A stretch of 64,000 nt of DNA from Pseudomonas mucidolens (GTDB lineage Bacteria > Pseudomonadota > Gammaproteobacteria > Pseudomonadales > Pseudomonadaceae): assembly GCF_900106045.1 (NCBI RefSeq), contig NZ_LT629802.1, positions 124,001 to 188,000 on the forward strand, read 5' to 3'. Under the pieces are notes generated by a model, which made no database searches, had not been told where the DNA came from, and saw only the letters and a program-made list of their open reading frames with translations. Positions 31,954-41,790 of the stretch are shown here, piece after piece. Numbering within the stretch: position 1 is the stretch's first letter; each line of letters begins with the position of its first letter. The translations under genes and the position numbers were made by a program.

Positions 31954-33279
31954 ATGACCACGTCCACTGCAATTACCCGACTCAACGCTGCCGACCCGGA
32001 TTTCGCCCATCATCTGGATCATCTGCTGAGCTGGGAAAGCGTGTCCGACGACTCGGTCAACCAGCGGGTACTCGATATCATCAAGGCCGTGCGCGAGCGC
32101 GGCGACGCGGCGCTGGTGGATTTCACCCGCCAGTTCGATGGCCTAGATGTCGCCTCCATGGCTGACTTGATTCTGCCGCGCGAGCGCCTGGAGTTGGCGT
32201 TGACGCGCATTACCGTGCCCCAGCGTGAAGCCCTTGAAGTGGCGGCGGCGCGGGTGCGCAGTTACCACGAAAAACAGAAACAGGACTCCTGGAACTACAC
32301 CGAGGCCGACGGCACGCTGCTGGGCCAGAAGGTCACGCCGCTGGACCGCGCTGGCTTGTACGTGCCGGGTGGCAAAGCCTCTTATCCGTCTTCGGTGCTG
32401 ATGAACGCGATCCCGGCCAAGGTCGCGGGTGTGACCGAGGTGGTCATGGTGGTGCCGACCCCGCGTGGTGAAATCAATGAACTGGTGCTGGCCGCGGCCT
32501 GCATTGCCGGGGTTGATCGGGTTTTCACCATCGGCGGGGCGCAGGCGGTGGCTGCGCTGGCCTATGGCACCGAAAGCGTGCCGAAGGTCGACAAGGTCGT
32601 CGGCCCCGGCAACATCTATGTGGCCACCGCCAAGCGTCATGTGTTTGGCCAGGTCGGCATCGACATGATTGCCGGTCCGTCGGAGATCCTCGTGGTGTGC
32701 GACGGCCAGACCGATCCGGACTGGATCGCCATGGACCTGTTCTCCCAGGCCGAACACGATGAAGACGCCCAGGCAATCCTGGTCAGCCCCGATGCCGGGT
32801 TCCTCGACAAGGTGGCCGCGAGCATCGTCAAGCTGCTGCCGACCATGGAGCGTGCCGAGATCATCGAGAAATCGATCAATGCTCGCGGTGCGCTGATCCT
32901 GGTGCGTGACATGGAGCAGGCGATTGAGGTGGCCAACCGGATCGCCCCGGAACACCTTGAGCTGTCGGTGGCTGATCCGCAGGCCTGGCTCCCGTTGATT
33001 CGCCATGCCGGCGCGATCTTCATGGGCCGCCACACCAGCGAAGCCTTGGGCGACTACTGTGCCGGTCCCAACCACGTGCTACCGACTTCCGGTACAGCGC
33101 GTTTCTCGTCGCCGCTGGGGGTGTATGACTTCCAGAAGCGTTCGTCGATCATCTTCTGCTCGCCACAGGGCGCTTCGGAATTGGGCAAGACCGCTTCGGT
33201 GCTGGCCCGTGGCGAGTCCCTGAGTGCACACGCTCGCAGTGCCGAATACCGCATCCTTGACGACAAGAAAGGTAATTGA
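31954..33279 (+). CDS. hisD: Histidinol dehydrogenase
   Basis: A zinc enzyme oxidising L-histidinol to L-histidine in two NAD-dependent steps. It has 441 residues. The family signature region around [14 protein letters not shown] and [16 protein letters not shown] is clear, and the zinc/catalytic histidines occur in SQAEHDE and [13 protein letters not shown] contexts ([10 protein letters not shown]). hisC starts one base after its stop. Confidence 0.97.
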   Translation: MTTSTAITRLNAADPDFAHHLDHLLSWESVSDDSVNQRVLDIIKAVRERGDAALVDFTRQFDGLDVASMADLILPRERLELALTRITVPQREALEVAAARVRSYHEKQKQDSWNYTEADGTLLGQKVTPLDRAGLYVPGGKASYPSSVLMNAIPAKVAGVTEVVMVVPTPRGEINELVLAAACIAGVDRVFTIGGAQAVAALAYGTESVPKVDKVVGPGNIYVATAKRHVFGQVGIDMIAGPSEILVVCDGQTDPDWIAMDLFSQAEHDEDAQAILVSPDAGFLDKVAASIVKLLPTMERAEIIEKSINARGALILVRDMEQAIEVANRIAPEHLELSVADPQAWLPLIRHAGAIFMGRHTSEALGDYCAGPNHVLPTSGTARFSSPLGVYDFQKRSSIIFCSPQGASELGKTASVLARGESLSAHARSAEYRILDDKKGN

Positions 33280-33280
33280 G

Positions 33281-34333
33281 ATGAGCAGATTCTGGAGCCC
33301 CTTCGTCAAGGACCTGGTGCCTTACGTGCCCGGCGAACAGCCAAAGCTGACCAAGCTGGTCAAGCTCAACACCAATGAAAACCCCTACGGCCCTTCACCC
33401 AAGGCGCTGGCGGCGATGCAGGCCGAGTTGAACGACAACTTGCGCCTGTATCCGGATCCCAACAGCGACTTGCTCAAGCAGGCCGTGGCCAGGTTTTATT
33501 CGATCGACGCGGCCAAGGTGTTCCTTGGCAACGGTTCCGACGAAGTCCTGGCGCACATTTTTCACGGTTTGTTCCAGCACGATCTGCCGCTGCTCTTCCC
33601 GGACATCAGCTACAGCTTCTATCCGGTGTACTGCGGCCTCTACGGCATCCAGTTCGATGCGGTGCCGCTGGACCCACAGTTCCAGATCCGGGTGGCGGAC
33701 TACGCCAAGCCCAACGGTGGGATCATCTTCCCCAACCCCAACGCACCCACCGGCTGCGTGCTGGCGCTGGAGGCGGTCGAACAGATGCTCAAGGCCAGCC
33801 CGGATTCGGTGCTGGTGGTCGATGAAGCCTACATCGACTTCGGTGGCGAAAGCGCGATCAGCCTGGTGGATCGCTACCCGAATCTGCTGGTGACTCAGAC
33901 GCTCTCCAAGTCGCGTTCCCTGGCCGGTTTGCGCGTGGGGCTGGCGGTGGGCCATCCAGACTTGATCGAGGCGCTGGAGCGGGTCAAGAACAGCTTCAAT
34001 TCCTATCCGCTGGACCGCCTGGCGATTGCTGGCGCGGCGGCGGCGTTCGACGACCGTGCGTACTTCGAGCAGACCTGCAAGCGGGTCATCGAGAGTCGTG
34101 AGAACGTCACCGCACAGCTGCAAGACAAAGGTTTTGAGGTCTTGCCGTCAGCCGCCAATTTCATCTTCGTTCGTCACCCACGGCACGATGCGGCCGGGCT
34201 GGCGGCGAAGTTGCGTGAGCAAGGGGTGATTGTGCGGCACTTCAAGCAGGAGCGGATTGCCCAGTTCCTGCGGATCAGCATTGGTACGCCGGAGCAGAAC
34301 CAGGCGCTGATCGATGGCTTAGGTCAGCTATAA
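33281..34333 (+). CDS. hisC: Histidinol-phosphate aminotransferase
   Basis: A PLP enzyme of fold type I that transaminates imidazole acetol phosphate. It has 350 residues from ATG 33281 ([21 protein letters not shown]), directly after the hisD stop. The PLP-binding lysine is in [14 protein letters not shown], and the substrate motif [11 protein letters not shown] is present near the start. It is probably cotranscribed with hisD. Confidence 0.96.
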   Translation: MSRFWSPFVKDLVPYVPGEQPKLTKLVKLNTNENPYGPSPKALAAMQAELNDNLRLYPDPNSDLLKQAVARFYSIDAAKVFLGNGSDEVLAHIFHGLFQHDLPLLFPDISYSFYPVYCGLYGIQFDAVPLDPQFQIRVADYAKPNGGIIFPNPNAPTGCVLALEAVEQMLKASPDSVLVVDEAYIDFGGESAISLVDRYPNLLVTQTLSKSRSLAGLRVGLAVGHPDLIEALERVKNSFNSYPLDRLAIAGAAAAFDDRAYFEQTCKRVIESRENVTAQLQDKGFEVLPSAANFIFVRHPRHDAAGLAAKLREQGVIVRHFKQERIAQFLRISIGTPEQNQALIDGLGQL

Positions 34334-34342
34334 CAGAACTAC

Positions 34343-34442
34343 TGTAGGAGCGAGCTTGCTCGCGAAGAACGTTAACGATGACGCGTTTAGTCTGGATAAA
34401 CGCGGCGCCCTCAAGTTCTTCGCGAGCAAGCTCGCTCCTACA
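34343..34442 (+). repeat. REPIN, copy 2
   Basis: The same 100-nt REP doublet as at 30992, TGTAGG to CCTACA, with spacer starting AGAACGTTAACGATGACGCG. It lies between the convergent ends of hisC (9 bases away) and uraA (14 bases away). Confidence 0.95.
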
Positions 34443-34456
34443 AGGGATGTTGCTCG

Positions 34457-35731
34457 TCAGAGCAAGGGCTCATCCGGCTTCTTGTGCTTCCAGCCATCAT
34501 TGCCCGGCAGCAGCAGATTCAAGCCAATCGCCACCACCGCGCACAGCGCGATGCCTTTGAGGCCGAAGTCGTCCGGGCCGGTCCCGGTGCCGATCAGCAC
34601 ACCGCCAATCCCGAACACCAGGGTCACCGAGACAATCACCAGATTGCGCGCTTCTCCCAGATCGATCTTGTGGCGAATCAGCGTGTTCATCCCCACCGCG
34701 GCAATCGAGCCGAACAGCAGGCACAGGATCCCTCCCATCACCGGCACCGGGATGCTTTGCAGCAGTGCGCCGAATTTGCCGATAAACGCCAGGCCGATCG
34801 CAAACACAGCGGCCCAGGTCATGATCTTCGGGTTGTAGCTCTTGGTCAGCATCACTGCGCCAGTGACTTCGGCGTAGGTGGTGTTGGGCGGACCACCGAA
34901 CATGCCTGCGGCGGTCGTGGCGATCCCGTCACCCAGCAGCGTGCGATGCAGGCCGGGCTTTTTCAGGTAGTCGCGACCGGTCACGCTACCGACGGCAATC
35001 ACTCCGCCGATATGCTCGATGGCTGGCGCCAGGGCTACCGGGACGATAAACAGAATCGCTTGCCAGTTGAATTCCGGTGCGGTGAAGTGGGGCAGGGCCA
35101 ACCACGGCGCAGCCGCGATTTTCGCGGTGTCCACCACGCCGAAGTAGAACGCCATGGCAAATCCCACCAGCACCCCGGCAATGATCGGCACGAGGCGGAA
35201 GATGCCTTTGCCGAACACGGCAACGATCAGCGTGGTCAACAGCGCCGGCATCGAGATCATCATCGCCGTCTGGTAATGAATCAGCTCCGCACCGTCTCCG
35301 GACTTGCCCATCGCCATATTCGCGGCGATCGGCGCCATGGCCAGGCCAATGGAGATAATCACTGGCCCGATCACCACAGGCGGCAGCAGACGGTCGATGA
35401 ATCCGGTGCCTTTGATCTTCACCGCCAGGCCGAGGAAGGTGTAGACGAAACCTGCCGCCATCACACCGCCCATGGTTGCCGCGAGGCCGAACTGGCCCTT
35501 GGCAAGAATGATCGGTGTGATAAAGGCAAAACTCGACGCCAGGAACACCGGCACTTGCCGGCCGGTCACGACTTGGAACAACAACGTGCCCAGGCCCGCG
35601 GTAAACAGTGCGACGTTTGGATCAAGACCGGTGATCAGCGGCATCAACACCAGCGCGCCAAATGCCACGAAGAGCATTTGTGCGCCAGACAGAATCTGGC
35701 GCCAAAGCGGGTCGTTGAATTCATCCTGCAT
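34457..35731 (-). CDS. uraA: Uracil permease (NCS2 family)
   Basis: A uracil:H+ symporter of the inner membrane. It has 424 residues and about 12-14 hydrophobic segments. NCS2 features include the substrate-binding glutamate in APAIEHIGGVIAVG and the GGPPNTTYAEVTGAV motif. It lies two bases after upp on the same strand, so uptake and salvage of uracil are encoded together. Confidence 0.95.
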   Translation of the reverse strand: MQDEFNDPLWRQILSGAQMLFVAFGALVLMPLITGLDPNVALFTAGLGTLLFQVVTGRQVPVFLASSFAFITPIILAKGQFGLAATMGGVMAAGFVYTFLGLAVKIKGTGFIDRLLPPVVIGPVIISIGLAMAPIAANMAMGKSGDGAELIHYQTAMMISMPALLTTLIVAVFGKGIFRLVPIIAGVLVGFAMAFYFGVVDTAKIAAAPWLALPHFTAPEFNWQAILFIVPVALAPAIEHIGGVIAVGSVTGRDYLKKPGLHRTLLGDGIATTAAGMFGGPPNTTYAEVTGAVMLTKSYNPKIMTWAAVFAIGLAFIGKFGALLQSIPVPVMGGILCLLFGSIAAVGMNTLIRHKIDLGEARNLVIVSVTLVFGIGGVLIGTGTGPDDFGLKGIALCAVVAIGLNLLLPGNDGWKHKKPDEPLL

Positions 35732-35733
35732 GC

Positions 35734-36372
35734 TTACGCGTCCTTCTGCTTGGTGCCGAAGATCTTGTCACCGGCATCGCCCAGGCCCGGGATGATGTAG
35801 CCATGTTCGTTGAGGCGCTCATCGATGGATGCGGTGTAGATCTGCACGTCCGGATGCGCCTGCTCGACGGCGGCGATGCCTTCGGGGGCGGCGACCAGCA
35901 CCATGGCGCGGATGTCCTTGCAGCCGGCCTTTTTCAGCAGGTCGATGGTCGCAACCATGGAACTGCCGGTGGCGAGCATCGGGTCGATAATCATCGCCAG
36001 GCGTTCATTGATTTCCGGGACGAGTTTTTCCAGGTAGGTGTGGGCCTGCAATGTTTCTTCATTACGGGCCACGCCCACGGCGCTGACCTTGGCGCCCGGG
36101 ATCAGGCTCAGCACGCCTTCGAGCATGCCGATACCGGCGCGCAGGATCGGCACCACGGTAATTTTCTTACCGGCGATTTTCTCCACTTGTACGGGACCGG
36201 CCCAACCGGGGATCTCGTAGGTTTCCAAGGGTAGATCCTTGGTGGCTTCGTAAGTCAGCAACGCTCCGACTTCCTGAGCAAGCTCACGGAAGTTCTTCGT
36301 GCTAATGTCGGCGCGGCGCATAAGGCCGAGCTTGTGTCGGATCAGCGGGTGGCGGATCTCGCGAGTGGGCAT
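35734..36372 (-). CDS. upp: Uracil phosphoribosyltransferase
   Basis: Makes UMP from uracil and PRPP. It has 212 residues from ATG 36372 ([19 protein letters not shown]). The PRPP loop is [13 protein letters not shown] and the uracil-binding end is [12 protein letters not shown]. It is divergent from hpt. In the shared intergenic region TAGATTAATCTA (36408-36419) is a perfect palindrome of unknown meaning. Confidence 0.97.
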   Translation of the reverse strand: MPTREIRHPLIRHKLGLMRRADISTKNFRELAQEVGALLTYEATKDLPLETYEIPGWAGPVQVEKIAGKKITVVPILRAGIGMLEGVLSLIPGAKVSAVGVARNEETLQAHTYLEKLVPEINERLAMIIDPMLATGSSMVATIDLLKKAGCKDIRAMVLVAAPEGIAAVEQAHPDVQIYTASIDERLNEHGYIIPGLGDAGDKIFGTKQKDA

Positions 36373-36534
36373 GGGAAAGGCTCCGGCGGCGGGCAAAAAA
36401 ACCGGCCTAGATTAATCTATCTCGGGGTGTTGTCCTATAGACATCAAGTACGTTAGTCCATAAAGGCTTGAACGTTGCGTCCCAGAAGCGTACCTTCGCC
36501 CGCTTTTCTTGCCACAGTACCCCTGGAGAGCGCC

Positions 36535-37092
36535 ATGTCCGCTGATCTCGAGCATATCCGTCAAATCATGCGCGAGGCTGACTGCCTGTACACCGAAGCG
36601 CAAGTCGAAGAGGCGATCGCCAAGGTAGGTGCGCACATCACCCGCGAAATGGCCGACACCAATCCGGTGGTGTTTTGTGTGATGAACGGCGGTCTGATTT
36701 TTGCCGGCAAATTGCTGACATATCTGCAGTTCCCACTGGAAGCGTCCTATTTGCACGCCACCCGCTATCGCAATGAGACCAGTGGCGGCGATCTGTTCTG
36801 GAAGGCCAAGCCGGAAGTTTCGTTCATCGACCGCGATGTGTTGATCATCGACGACATCCTTGATGAAGGACACACACTGGGCGCGATCATCGACTTCTGC
36901 AAACACGCTGGAGCGCGCAAGGTCCACACTGCGGTGCTGATCGACAAAGACCACGACCGCAAGGCCCGCCCGGAGTTGAAAGCCGATTTCGTCGGCCTGC
37001 AGTGCATTGACCGTTATATCTTCGGTTATGGCATGGACTACAAAGGCTACTGGCGCAACGCCAACGGAATTTTTGCGGTTAAAGGAATGTAA
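36535..37092 (+). CDS. hpt: Hypoxanthine-guanine phosphoribosyltransferase
   Basis: Purine salvage enzyme, forming IMP or GMP from the base and PRPP. It has 185 residues from ATG 36535 (MSADLEHIRQIMREADCLY), with TGGAGAG upstream. The PRPP motif is VLIIDDILDEGHTLG, preceded by VVFCVMNGGLIFAGKL. It is followed at 3 bases by a cupin gene. Confidence 0.95.
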   Translation: MSADLEHIRQIMREADCLYTEAQVEEAIAKVGAHITREMADTNPVVFCVMNGGLIFAGKLLTYLQFPLEASYLHATRYRNETSGGDLFWKAKPEVSFIDRDVLIIDDILDEGHTLGAIIDFCKHAGARKVHTAVLIDKDHDRKARPELKADFVGLQCIDRYIFGYGMDYKGYWRNANGIFAVKGM

Positions 37093-37095
37093 CGA

Positions 37096-37563
37096 ATGGC
37101 CAGCTTTCTTGATCAATCGCTGTTTACCGAGTTGGCCGAGAAAGCCGCAACCAGCCCCCGTGGCCGGCATCATCACAACTTCCATCAAATGGACGAGCCG
37201 TGCCACCGGATGGCCGTGGGGCTGCAACCCGCGACCTATGTGCCGCCCCATCGACACCTGAACGCAGACAAGGCAGAAACCTTGTTGGTGCTCAAGGGGC
37301 GCCTGGGTTTGCTGATCTTCAGCGAGACCGGCGAGGTGCTCGCCAAGCGCGTGATGCAGGCGGGCGGAGAGTGCCAGGGTGTCGATCTGCCGCCCGGTGT
37401 ATTTCATGGCCTGGTGGTGCTGGAACCCGATACCGTGATGTTTGAATGCAAGGCTGGGCCGTATCGTCCGGTGGGTGAGGGCGAACTGGCCAGTTGGGCG
37501 CCGCGCGAAGGCGATGCCGCAGTGGCCGAGTATCAACGCTGGATGCTTGCCCAGTTCGTTTGA
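37096..37563 (+). CDS. WbuC-like cupin protein
   Basis: A 155-residue protein with one cupin fold. Metal-binding residues are suggested by PPHRHLNADKAETLLVLKGRL (His, His, Glu) and GVFHGLVVL (His). WbuC cupins occur near surface-polysaccharide genes, but here it is tied to hpt by a 3-base gap, so the role is unclear. No signal peptide is seen. Confidence applies to the gene and fold, not to a function. Confidence 0.85.
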   Translation: MASFLDQSLFTELAEKAATSPRGRHHHNFHQMDEPCHRMAVGLQPATYVPPHRHLNADKAETLLVLKGRLGLLIFSETGEVLAKRVMQAGGECQGVDLPPGVFHGLVVLEPDTVMFECKAGPYRPVGEGELASWAPREGDAAVAEYQRWMLAQFV

Positions 37564-37638
37564 ACCACTTGTTTCCTCGCCTTCGGCTCACAGGTAAACT
37601 TCCTCTCCCGTGTAAATGTCTGCAGGCTGGAGTCGGAA

Positions 37639-37926
37639 ATGCGCAAAGATAAGAAACAGGTGATTGGTGATGACATCGGTGACGAGCAGATCAAGCTGTT
37701 CCTGAATTTCGAGCCTGTCGACGCCACTTCGCCGTCCCTGCACAAACTGATCAAGGCCTATCGCGGATTGCGTATCGACGATTTCGAGCGGTTCCTGGGT
37801 TTTTTCAAGGAAGCCGGCCTGGACCTGGATGGCAAGGATGAGCACGGCCAGACCTTCGTCGAGGTGATCAAGGACCAGCGCAACGCCGCCGAGTACATCG
37901 AACTGATCGACAACGCCCGCGGCTGA
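37639..37926 (+). CDS. Conserved small protein (PA4642-like), function unknown
   Basis: A 95-residue acidic soluble protein (MRKDKKQVIGDDIGDEQIKLFLNF) preceded by CTGGAGTCGG. It contains the sequence FFKEAGLDLDGKDEHGQTFVEVIKDQRNAAEYI, which resembles an ankyrin-like helix pair but is too short to assign. It is conserved beside mqo in Pseudomonas by gene order. An intrinsic terminator follows. Confidence 0.8.
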   Translation: MRKDKKQVIGDDIGDEQIKLFLNFEPVDATSPSLHKLIKAYRGLRIDDFERFLGFFKEAGLDLDGKDEHGQTFVEVIKDQRNAAEYIELIDNARG

Positions 37927-37942
37927 TTTCCCGAGCCCAAAA

Positions 37943-37985
37943 AAACGCCCCGTGCTCGTAAGAGACCGGGGCGTTTCGCTTTTTA
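37943..37985 (+). terminator. Intrinsic terminator after the PA4642-like gene
   Basis: AAACGCCCCG (37943-37952) pairs with CGGGGCGTTT (37967-37976) around a 14-base loop, followed by CGCTTTTT. It sits 17 bases after the stop and could also serve the convergent mqo transcript because the stem has A-runs on its left side. Confidence 0.85.
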
Positions 37986-37986
37986 C

Positions 37987-38086
37987 TGCAGGAGCGAGCT
38001 TGCTCGCGAAGAACCTGAGAGCAACCCGTTAAATCAGGTGCGCTGCGTCATCGTTGACGTTTTTCGCGAGCAAGCTCGCTCCTACA
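37987..38086 (-). repeat. REPIN, copy 3 (inverted), overlapping the 3' end of mqo
   Basis: A 100-nt REP doublet in the opposite orientation to the other three, judged from its spacer (AAAACGTCAACGATGACGC on the reverse strand). The outer ends read TGCAGG and CCTACA. Its right 58 bases lie inside the mqo reading frame. Confidence 0.95.
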
Positions 38087-39564
38087 TCAACCAGTTCCAG
38101 GCTGATGTTGTTCTGCGTGTTGATCTTGCGGTACAGCTCGGCATCCGTTTCCAGGACTTTTTCCCGGGCCGGGAAGATCTCGTGCAGCTTGGCCGCCCAT
38201 TCGCCGTTGGTTTTGGCCGGGAAGCAGCGCTCGATCAGGTCGAGCATGATCGACACGGTGACCGACGCGCCAGGAGAGGCGCCCAGCAACGCAGCCAGCG
38301 AACCATCCTGCGCCGCCACCAGTTCGGTGCCGAATTGCAGCACGCCGCCTTTTTTCGGGTCTTTCTTGATGATCTGCACCCGTTGGCCGGCCACTTCCAG
38401 GCGCCAGTCCTCGGCTTTCGCCTCAGGGTAGAAACGGCGCAGGGCTTCCAGACGCTGTTCCATGGACTGCCGCACTTCGCTGACCAGGTATTTGGTCAGG
38501 TCCATGTTGTCCCGCGCCACCGCCAGCATCGGGCCGATGTTGCCGGCACGGATCGACAACGGCAGGTCGAGGAACGAGCCGTGCTTGAGGAATTTGGTGG
38601 TGAAACCGGCGTAAGGCCCGAACAGCAGAGACTTCTTGCCTTCGACCACGCGGGTATCCAGGTGCGGCACCGACATCGGTGGCGAGCCCACTGCAGCCTG
38701 GCTGTAGACCTTGGCCTGGTGCTGCTTGACCACTTCTGGGTTGTCGCAGCGCAGCCATTGGCCGCTGACCGGGAAGCCGCCAAAACCTTTGCTTTCTTCG
38801 ATGCCTGAGGCCTGGAGCAGCGGTAGGGCCGCGCCGCCGGCACCGAGGAAGACGAATTTGGCGTCCACATCACGGCTGTTGCCGCTGTTGACGTCCTTGA
38901 TGCTGACGGTCCAGCCTGCGCCATTGCGCTTGAGGCCGGTGACACGCTTGCAGTACTTGACCTGGGCATCCGCCGAACTGGTCAGGTGACTGAGCAACTG
39001 ATTGGTCAGGGCGCCAAAGTTGACGTCGGTGCCGTTCATCACGCGCGTGGCGGCGACTTTTTCGTCGGCGGGACGCCCCGGCATCATCAGTGGCATCCAC
39101 TCGGCCATTTGCGCACGGTCTTCGGTGTAGTGCATATCCGAGAACGCATGGTGCTGGCTGAGGGTTTCAAAGCGCTTCTTGAGGAACGAAACACCTTTTT
39201 CGCCCTGTACGAAACTCAGGTGCGGCACCGCGCTGATAAAGGATTTGGACGAGCCAAAGGTGCCTTTCTTGGTCAGGTAGGCCCAAAACTGTTTCGACAC
39301 CTCGAACTGGGTGTTGATGTGCACGGCTTTCTTGATGTCGATGGAGCCATCATCAGCCTGCGGCGTGTAATTCAACTCACACAACCCGGCGTGGCCGGTA
39401 CCAGCATTGTTCCACGGGTTGGAACTCTCCGCGGCACCCGAATCCATCAGCTCAACGACTTCCAGCTTGAGGCCAGGGTCGAGCTCTTTGAGCAGTACGG
39501 CCAAGGTGGCACTCATGATGCCCGCACCTACCAGTACTACGTCGACTGCTTCGTTATGCGCCAT
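38029..39564 (-). CDS. mqo: Malate:quinone oxidoreductase with REPIN-encoded C-terminus
   Basis: A membrane-associated FAD enzyme that oxidises malate to oxaloacetate and passes electrons to quinone, the main malate dehydrogenase activity in Pseudomonas. It has 511 residues. The FAD-binding motif is [16 protein letters not shown], and [19 protein letters not shown] is typical of the family. After ISLELVD the last 18 residues ([18 protein letters not shown]) and the stop codon are read from REPIN copy 3. The core enzyme appears intact, so activity is probably kept. Paired with the fumC upstream it would complete an iron-sulfur-free fumarate-to-oxaloacetate route. Confidence 0.95.
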   Translation of the reverse strand: MAHNEAVDVVLVGAGIMSATLAVLLKELDPGLKLEVVELMDSGAAESSNPWNNAGTGHAGLCELNYTPQADDGSIDIKKAVHINTQFEVSKQFWAYLTKKGTFGSSKSFISAVPHLSFVQGEKGVSFLKKRFETLSQHHAFSDMHYTEDRAQMAEWMPLMMPGRPADEKVAATRVMNGTDVNFGALTNQLLSHLTSSADAQVKYCKRVTGLKRNGAGWTVSIKDVNSGNSRDVDAKFVFLGAGGAALPLLQASGIEESKGFGGFPVSGQWLRCDNPEVVKQHQAKVYSQAAVGSPPMSVPHLDTRVVEGKKSLLFGPYAGFTTKFLKHGSFLDLPLSIRAGNIGPMLAVARDNMDLTKYLVSEVRQSMEQRLEALRRFYPEAKAEDWRLEVAGQRVQIIKKDPKKGGVLQFGTELVAAQDGSLAALLGASPGASVTVSIMLDLIERCFPAKTNGEWAAKLHEIFPAREKVLETDAELYRKINTQNNISLELVDVGASLLAKNVNDDAAHLI

Positions 39565-40292
39565 TTAACGCGTCTCCAAAATCTGCAGCACCAATTGACG
39601 GCATGGCTGCCAGGAGTGACGGGGCGGTTCACGTAATGCCCCAGGTTACCCATGGCCAGGATCGCCATGTCCGATTCTTCGCAATTTTTTGCAACTTCAG
39701 CGGACGCTGCCGACCGAGCCTGATCTGCTTATGAACGCATTTAAGGGCGCCTGTGGCAATTCGACTTATGGTCAAGTGCGTCCGATTGTGCAACCAAATC
39801 CGTAGCGGACAGGTTTCAAACCCAGGTATCTGGGGAGTACTCGGTCCTGTGTGGTGGTGCAGTGCCAGACGCTGATGGTGCTTGTACAAACGCAAAACTA
39901 TTCATTTGCTCGCCACACTCTTGTGAAGTTGTGAAAACCCGTTTTTTCACGCTCTTTTGAAGACGTGAACCTCAAAAAAGGGCTGCCCCGGCCTGGCACC
40001 TGGCCCGACATCACAACCGATAGACGGTTTGACGGGCAAAAACTCAAGTGGCCGAGCGAATGGCAGCTCTGGCAGATTCGGTAAAGGCGGCGGTTTTGCA
40101 GAAAAACAGCAAGCGCGCCAGCTTCACTCGATCTGTGTGGGCGGCTCTCTGTGGGCGGTGCGGGGGAGCTAATACCGGGGCATTAGCGATGCTGCGAGGC
40201 CCGATCAGGAGACGTCCTTATAATCGGGGGGAGATTGTAGCGAAGAACGCTGGGTAAATGGTCGGGTTTTATGACTTTTATTAGCCTTTCGG
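39565..40292. other. 728-base intergenic region upstream of mqo, no supported gene
   Basis: The short open frames here (such as 39629-39895 reverse and 40048-40257 forward) have no ribosome-binding site and no protein-like composition. The part nearest mqo is more A+T rich (39890-39970) and presumably holds the mqo promoter. TATAAT occurs at 40219-40224 but lacks a matching -35. The length is unusual for this compact window and a small RNA is possible, though I recognise none. Confidence 0.5.
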
Positions 40293-40526
40293 TCAGGCGG
40301 CCAACGCCTGGTGCTTGATTGACCGTGGAGCGCGGGGGCTTACGCGAGCCCGGGCAGGCAACGGATGGTGCATCCAGCTCAGGCGGATCTCTTCGACTTC
40401 GACCCAACCTTCACCCACCGGAGGCAGGTCGCATTGCTTGAATGCCTGGCAGCAGCCTTGTGGGTCGAGCAAAGCAAAGTGCCGAAGGGCAGGTTTTGCG
40501 GCGAACAGGTTCCAGAGAAAATTCAT
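40293..40526 (-). CDS. Small conserved protein, function unknown
   Basis: A 77-residue protein, MNFLWNLFAAKPALRHFALLD onward, with an SD GGAGG placed 9 bases before its ATG, which selects this start over longer readings. The pattern of a short hydrophobic start, a RHFALLD strand, Cys-rich CCQAFKQC and GWVEVEEIRLSWM looks like a compact beta protein. I believe similar small proteins occur next to mqo in other pseudomonads, but no function is known to me. Confidence 0.7.
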   Translation of the reverse strand: MNFLWNLFAAKPALRHFALLDPQGCCQAFKQCDLPPVGEGWVEVEEIRLSWMHHPLPARARVSPRAPRSIKHQALAA

Positions 40527-40721
40527 GATGGTTGGCCTCCTGATAATTGAGGCAAGGTTGCCTTCCAAGGATGACACCACGGTGTAATAGCTGTGACATA
40601 TCGGTGACACTGAACCGCTGCAGGCGTGCCGGGGTCCGAGGTTGTAACTGTCGCTAGTTCCCGGCCCTGGCGCACCGCTATACTGCCGGGCTGTCGGTAC
40701 CTGAATTCTGGAGATAAGCGC

Positions 40722-41306
40722 ATGTTGCAACGCCTGTTGTTCGGTTTGATCACTGTGTCCTGTTTGACCCTGGTTGGCTGTGCCAACAGCCCGCAACAGC
40801 TCAGCCCGCAACCGAAGGTCACCGCGCAGTTGGCCCCGGTGGGACAAGGTCAAGCGGTGTCGGTGCGGGTGGTCGATGGTCGTCCGTCGCCGACCTTGGG
40901 TTCGCGCGGTGGCCTGTACCCCGAGACCGCTCTGATTTCGGTGACCGGCGAGGATCTGCTGCCGAAGCTGCAGGCCCAGGCTGAAGCCGCCGTGCGTCTG
41001 CTGGGCTTTACCCCAGGTAACTCACCGGGCGCTCCGCAACTGACGATCACGCTGGCCGAGTTGAAATACCAGTCGCCCAAGGATGGGCTGTATGTGACTG
41101 AAGCCTCGATTGGCGCGACATTCCGTTCCGACGTGAATGCCGGTACCCGTCGCTACAATGGCCGCTATGCGGCATCCCTCAATCAGCGTTTCGGCATGTC
41201 GCCGAACCAGGAAACCAACACCAAGCTGGTCAGTGATGTGCTGAGTGATGCGCTGACTCGCCTGTTCAAGGATCCAAGCATCGGCCGCTTGCTCAGTTCG
41301 CAATAA
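40722..41306 (+). CDS. YajG family lipoprotein
   Basis: A 194-residue predicted lipoprotein. Start ATG 40722 (MLQRLLFGLITVSCLTLVGCANS) with TGGAGATAAG upstream. The signal sequence ends in the lipobox LVGC, placing the lipidated cysteine at residue 20. The mature domain resembles the YajG group of outer-membrane lipoproteins of unknown role. It is a single-gene unit, divergent from the small gene at 40526. Confidence 0.88.
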   Translation: MLQRLLFGLITVSCLTLVGCANSPQQLSPQPKVTAQLAPVGQGQAVSVRVVDGRPSPTLGSRGGLYPETALISVTGEDLLPKLQAQAEAAVRLLGFTPGNSPGAPQLTITLAELKYQSPKDGLYVTEASIGATFRSDVNAGTRRYNGRYAASLNQRFGMSPNQETNTKLVSDVLSDALTRLFKDPSIGRLLSSQ

Positions 41307-41394
41307 TCTGGCTTACGGGGGCGTGGGAGGTTCAAAGGACGAACCACGCCGCCAGCTGCTACGCCATACACAACTTGCGTTTCCCCGCCGCATT

Positions 41395-41601
41395 TCAAGC
41401 CGCTTCGATATAGAAATCCAGCATGCTCACCCCGGTTAGCAGGTCCAGCTCCGGCAGGTCAGCATGTTGATGTCCGCCGAGGGCGCAATACACCAACCAG
41501 TGGCGATCCTGAACATTAAAGGCGAGGCTGCCGATCAGCGCTTCTTGTTCATCGCTTGGGGTGATCAGGTACAGCCGATCCTGGTTTTGCGCATGCAGCA
41601 T
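41395..41601 (-). CDS. Small conserved protein, function unknown
   Basis: A 68-residue protein (MLHAQNQDRLYLITPSDEQEALI...LLTGVSMLDFYIEAA) with AGGAG 6 bases upstream of its ATG. Composition and the strong SD support a real gene. It has no membrane segment or cysteine. Its function is unknown, and it stands alone between the lipoprotein and acyltransferase genes. Confidence 0.75.
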   Translation of the reverse strand: MLHAQNQDRLYLITPSDEQEALIGSLAFNVQDRHWLVYCALGGHQHADLPELDLLTGVSMLDFYIEAA

Positions 41602-41790
41602 GACAAGCTCCTGGGCGTTCGAAGGGCAACAGAGTGGCTTGTTAAGGTGACGTTCAGGTGACGACGTAAATTACTCGCTGCATTTGCGGTCAATGGGGCA
41701 GGGCGCGACGAGCGTCGGCCCACCTCACAGCATTGAGCGCAGAGCGGTCGATCGACCAGGCATTGCTGACTTGCTGGTTCAGCCCCTGGA

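Noticed and set aside
37987..38086. Terminator for mqo
   Set aside because: The palindrome overlaps the coding end of mqo and belongs to the REPIN family; no T-run is present.
40048..40257. 69-codon forward frame upstream of mqo
   Set aside because: GTG start without SD; composition (MAERMAALADSVKAAV then R/G-rich) is not protein-like in a convincing way.
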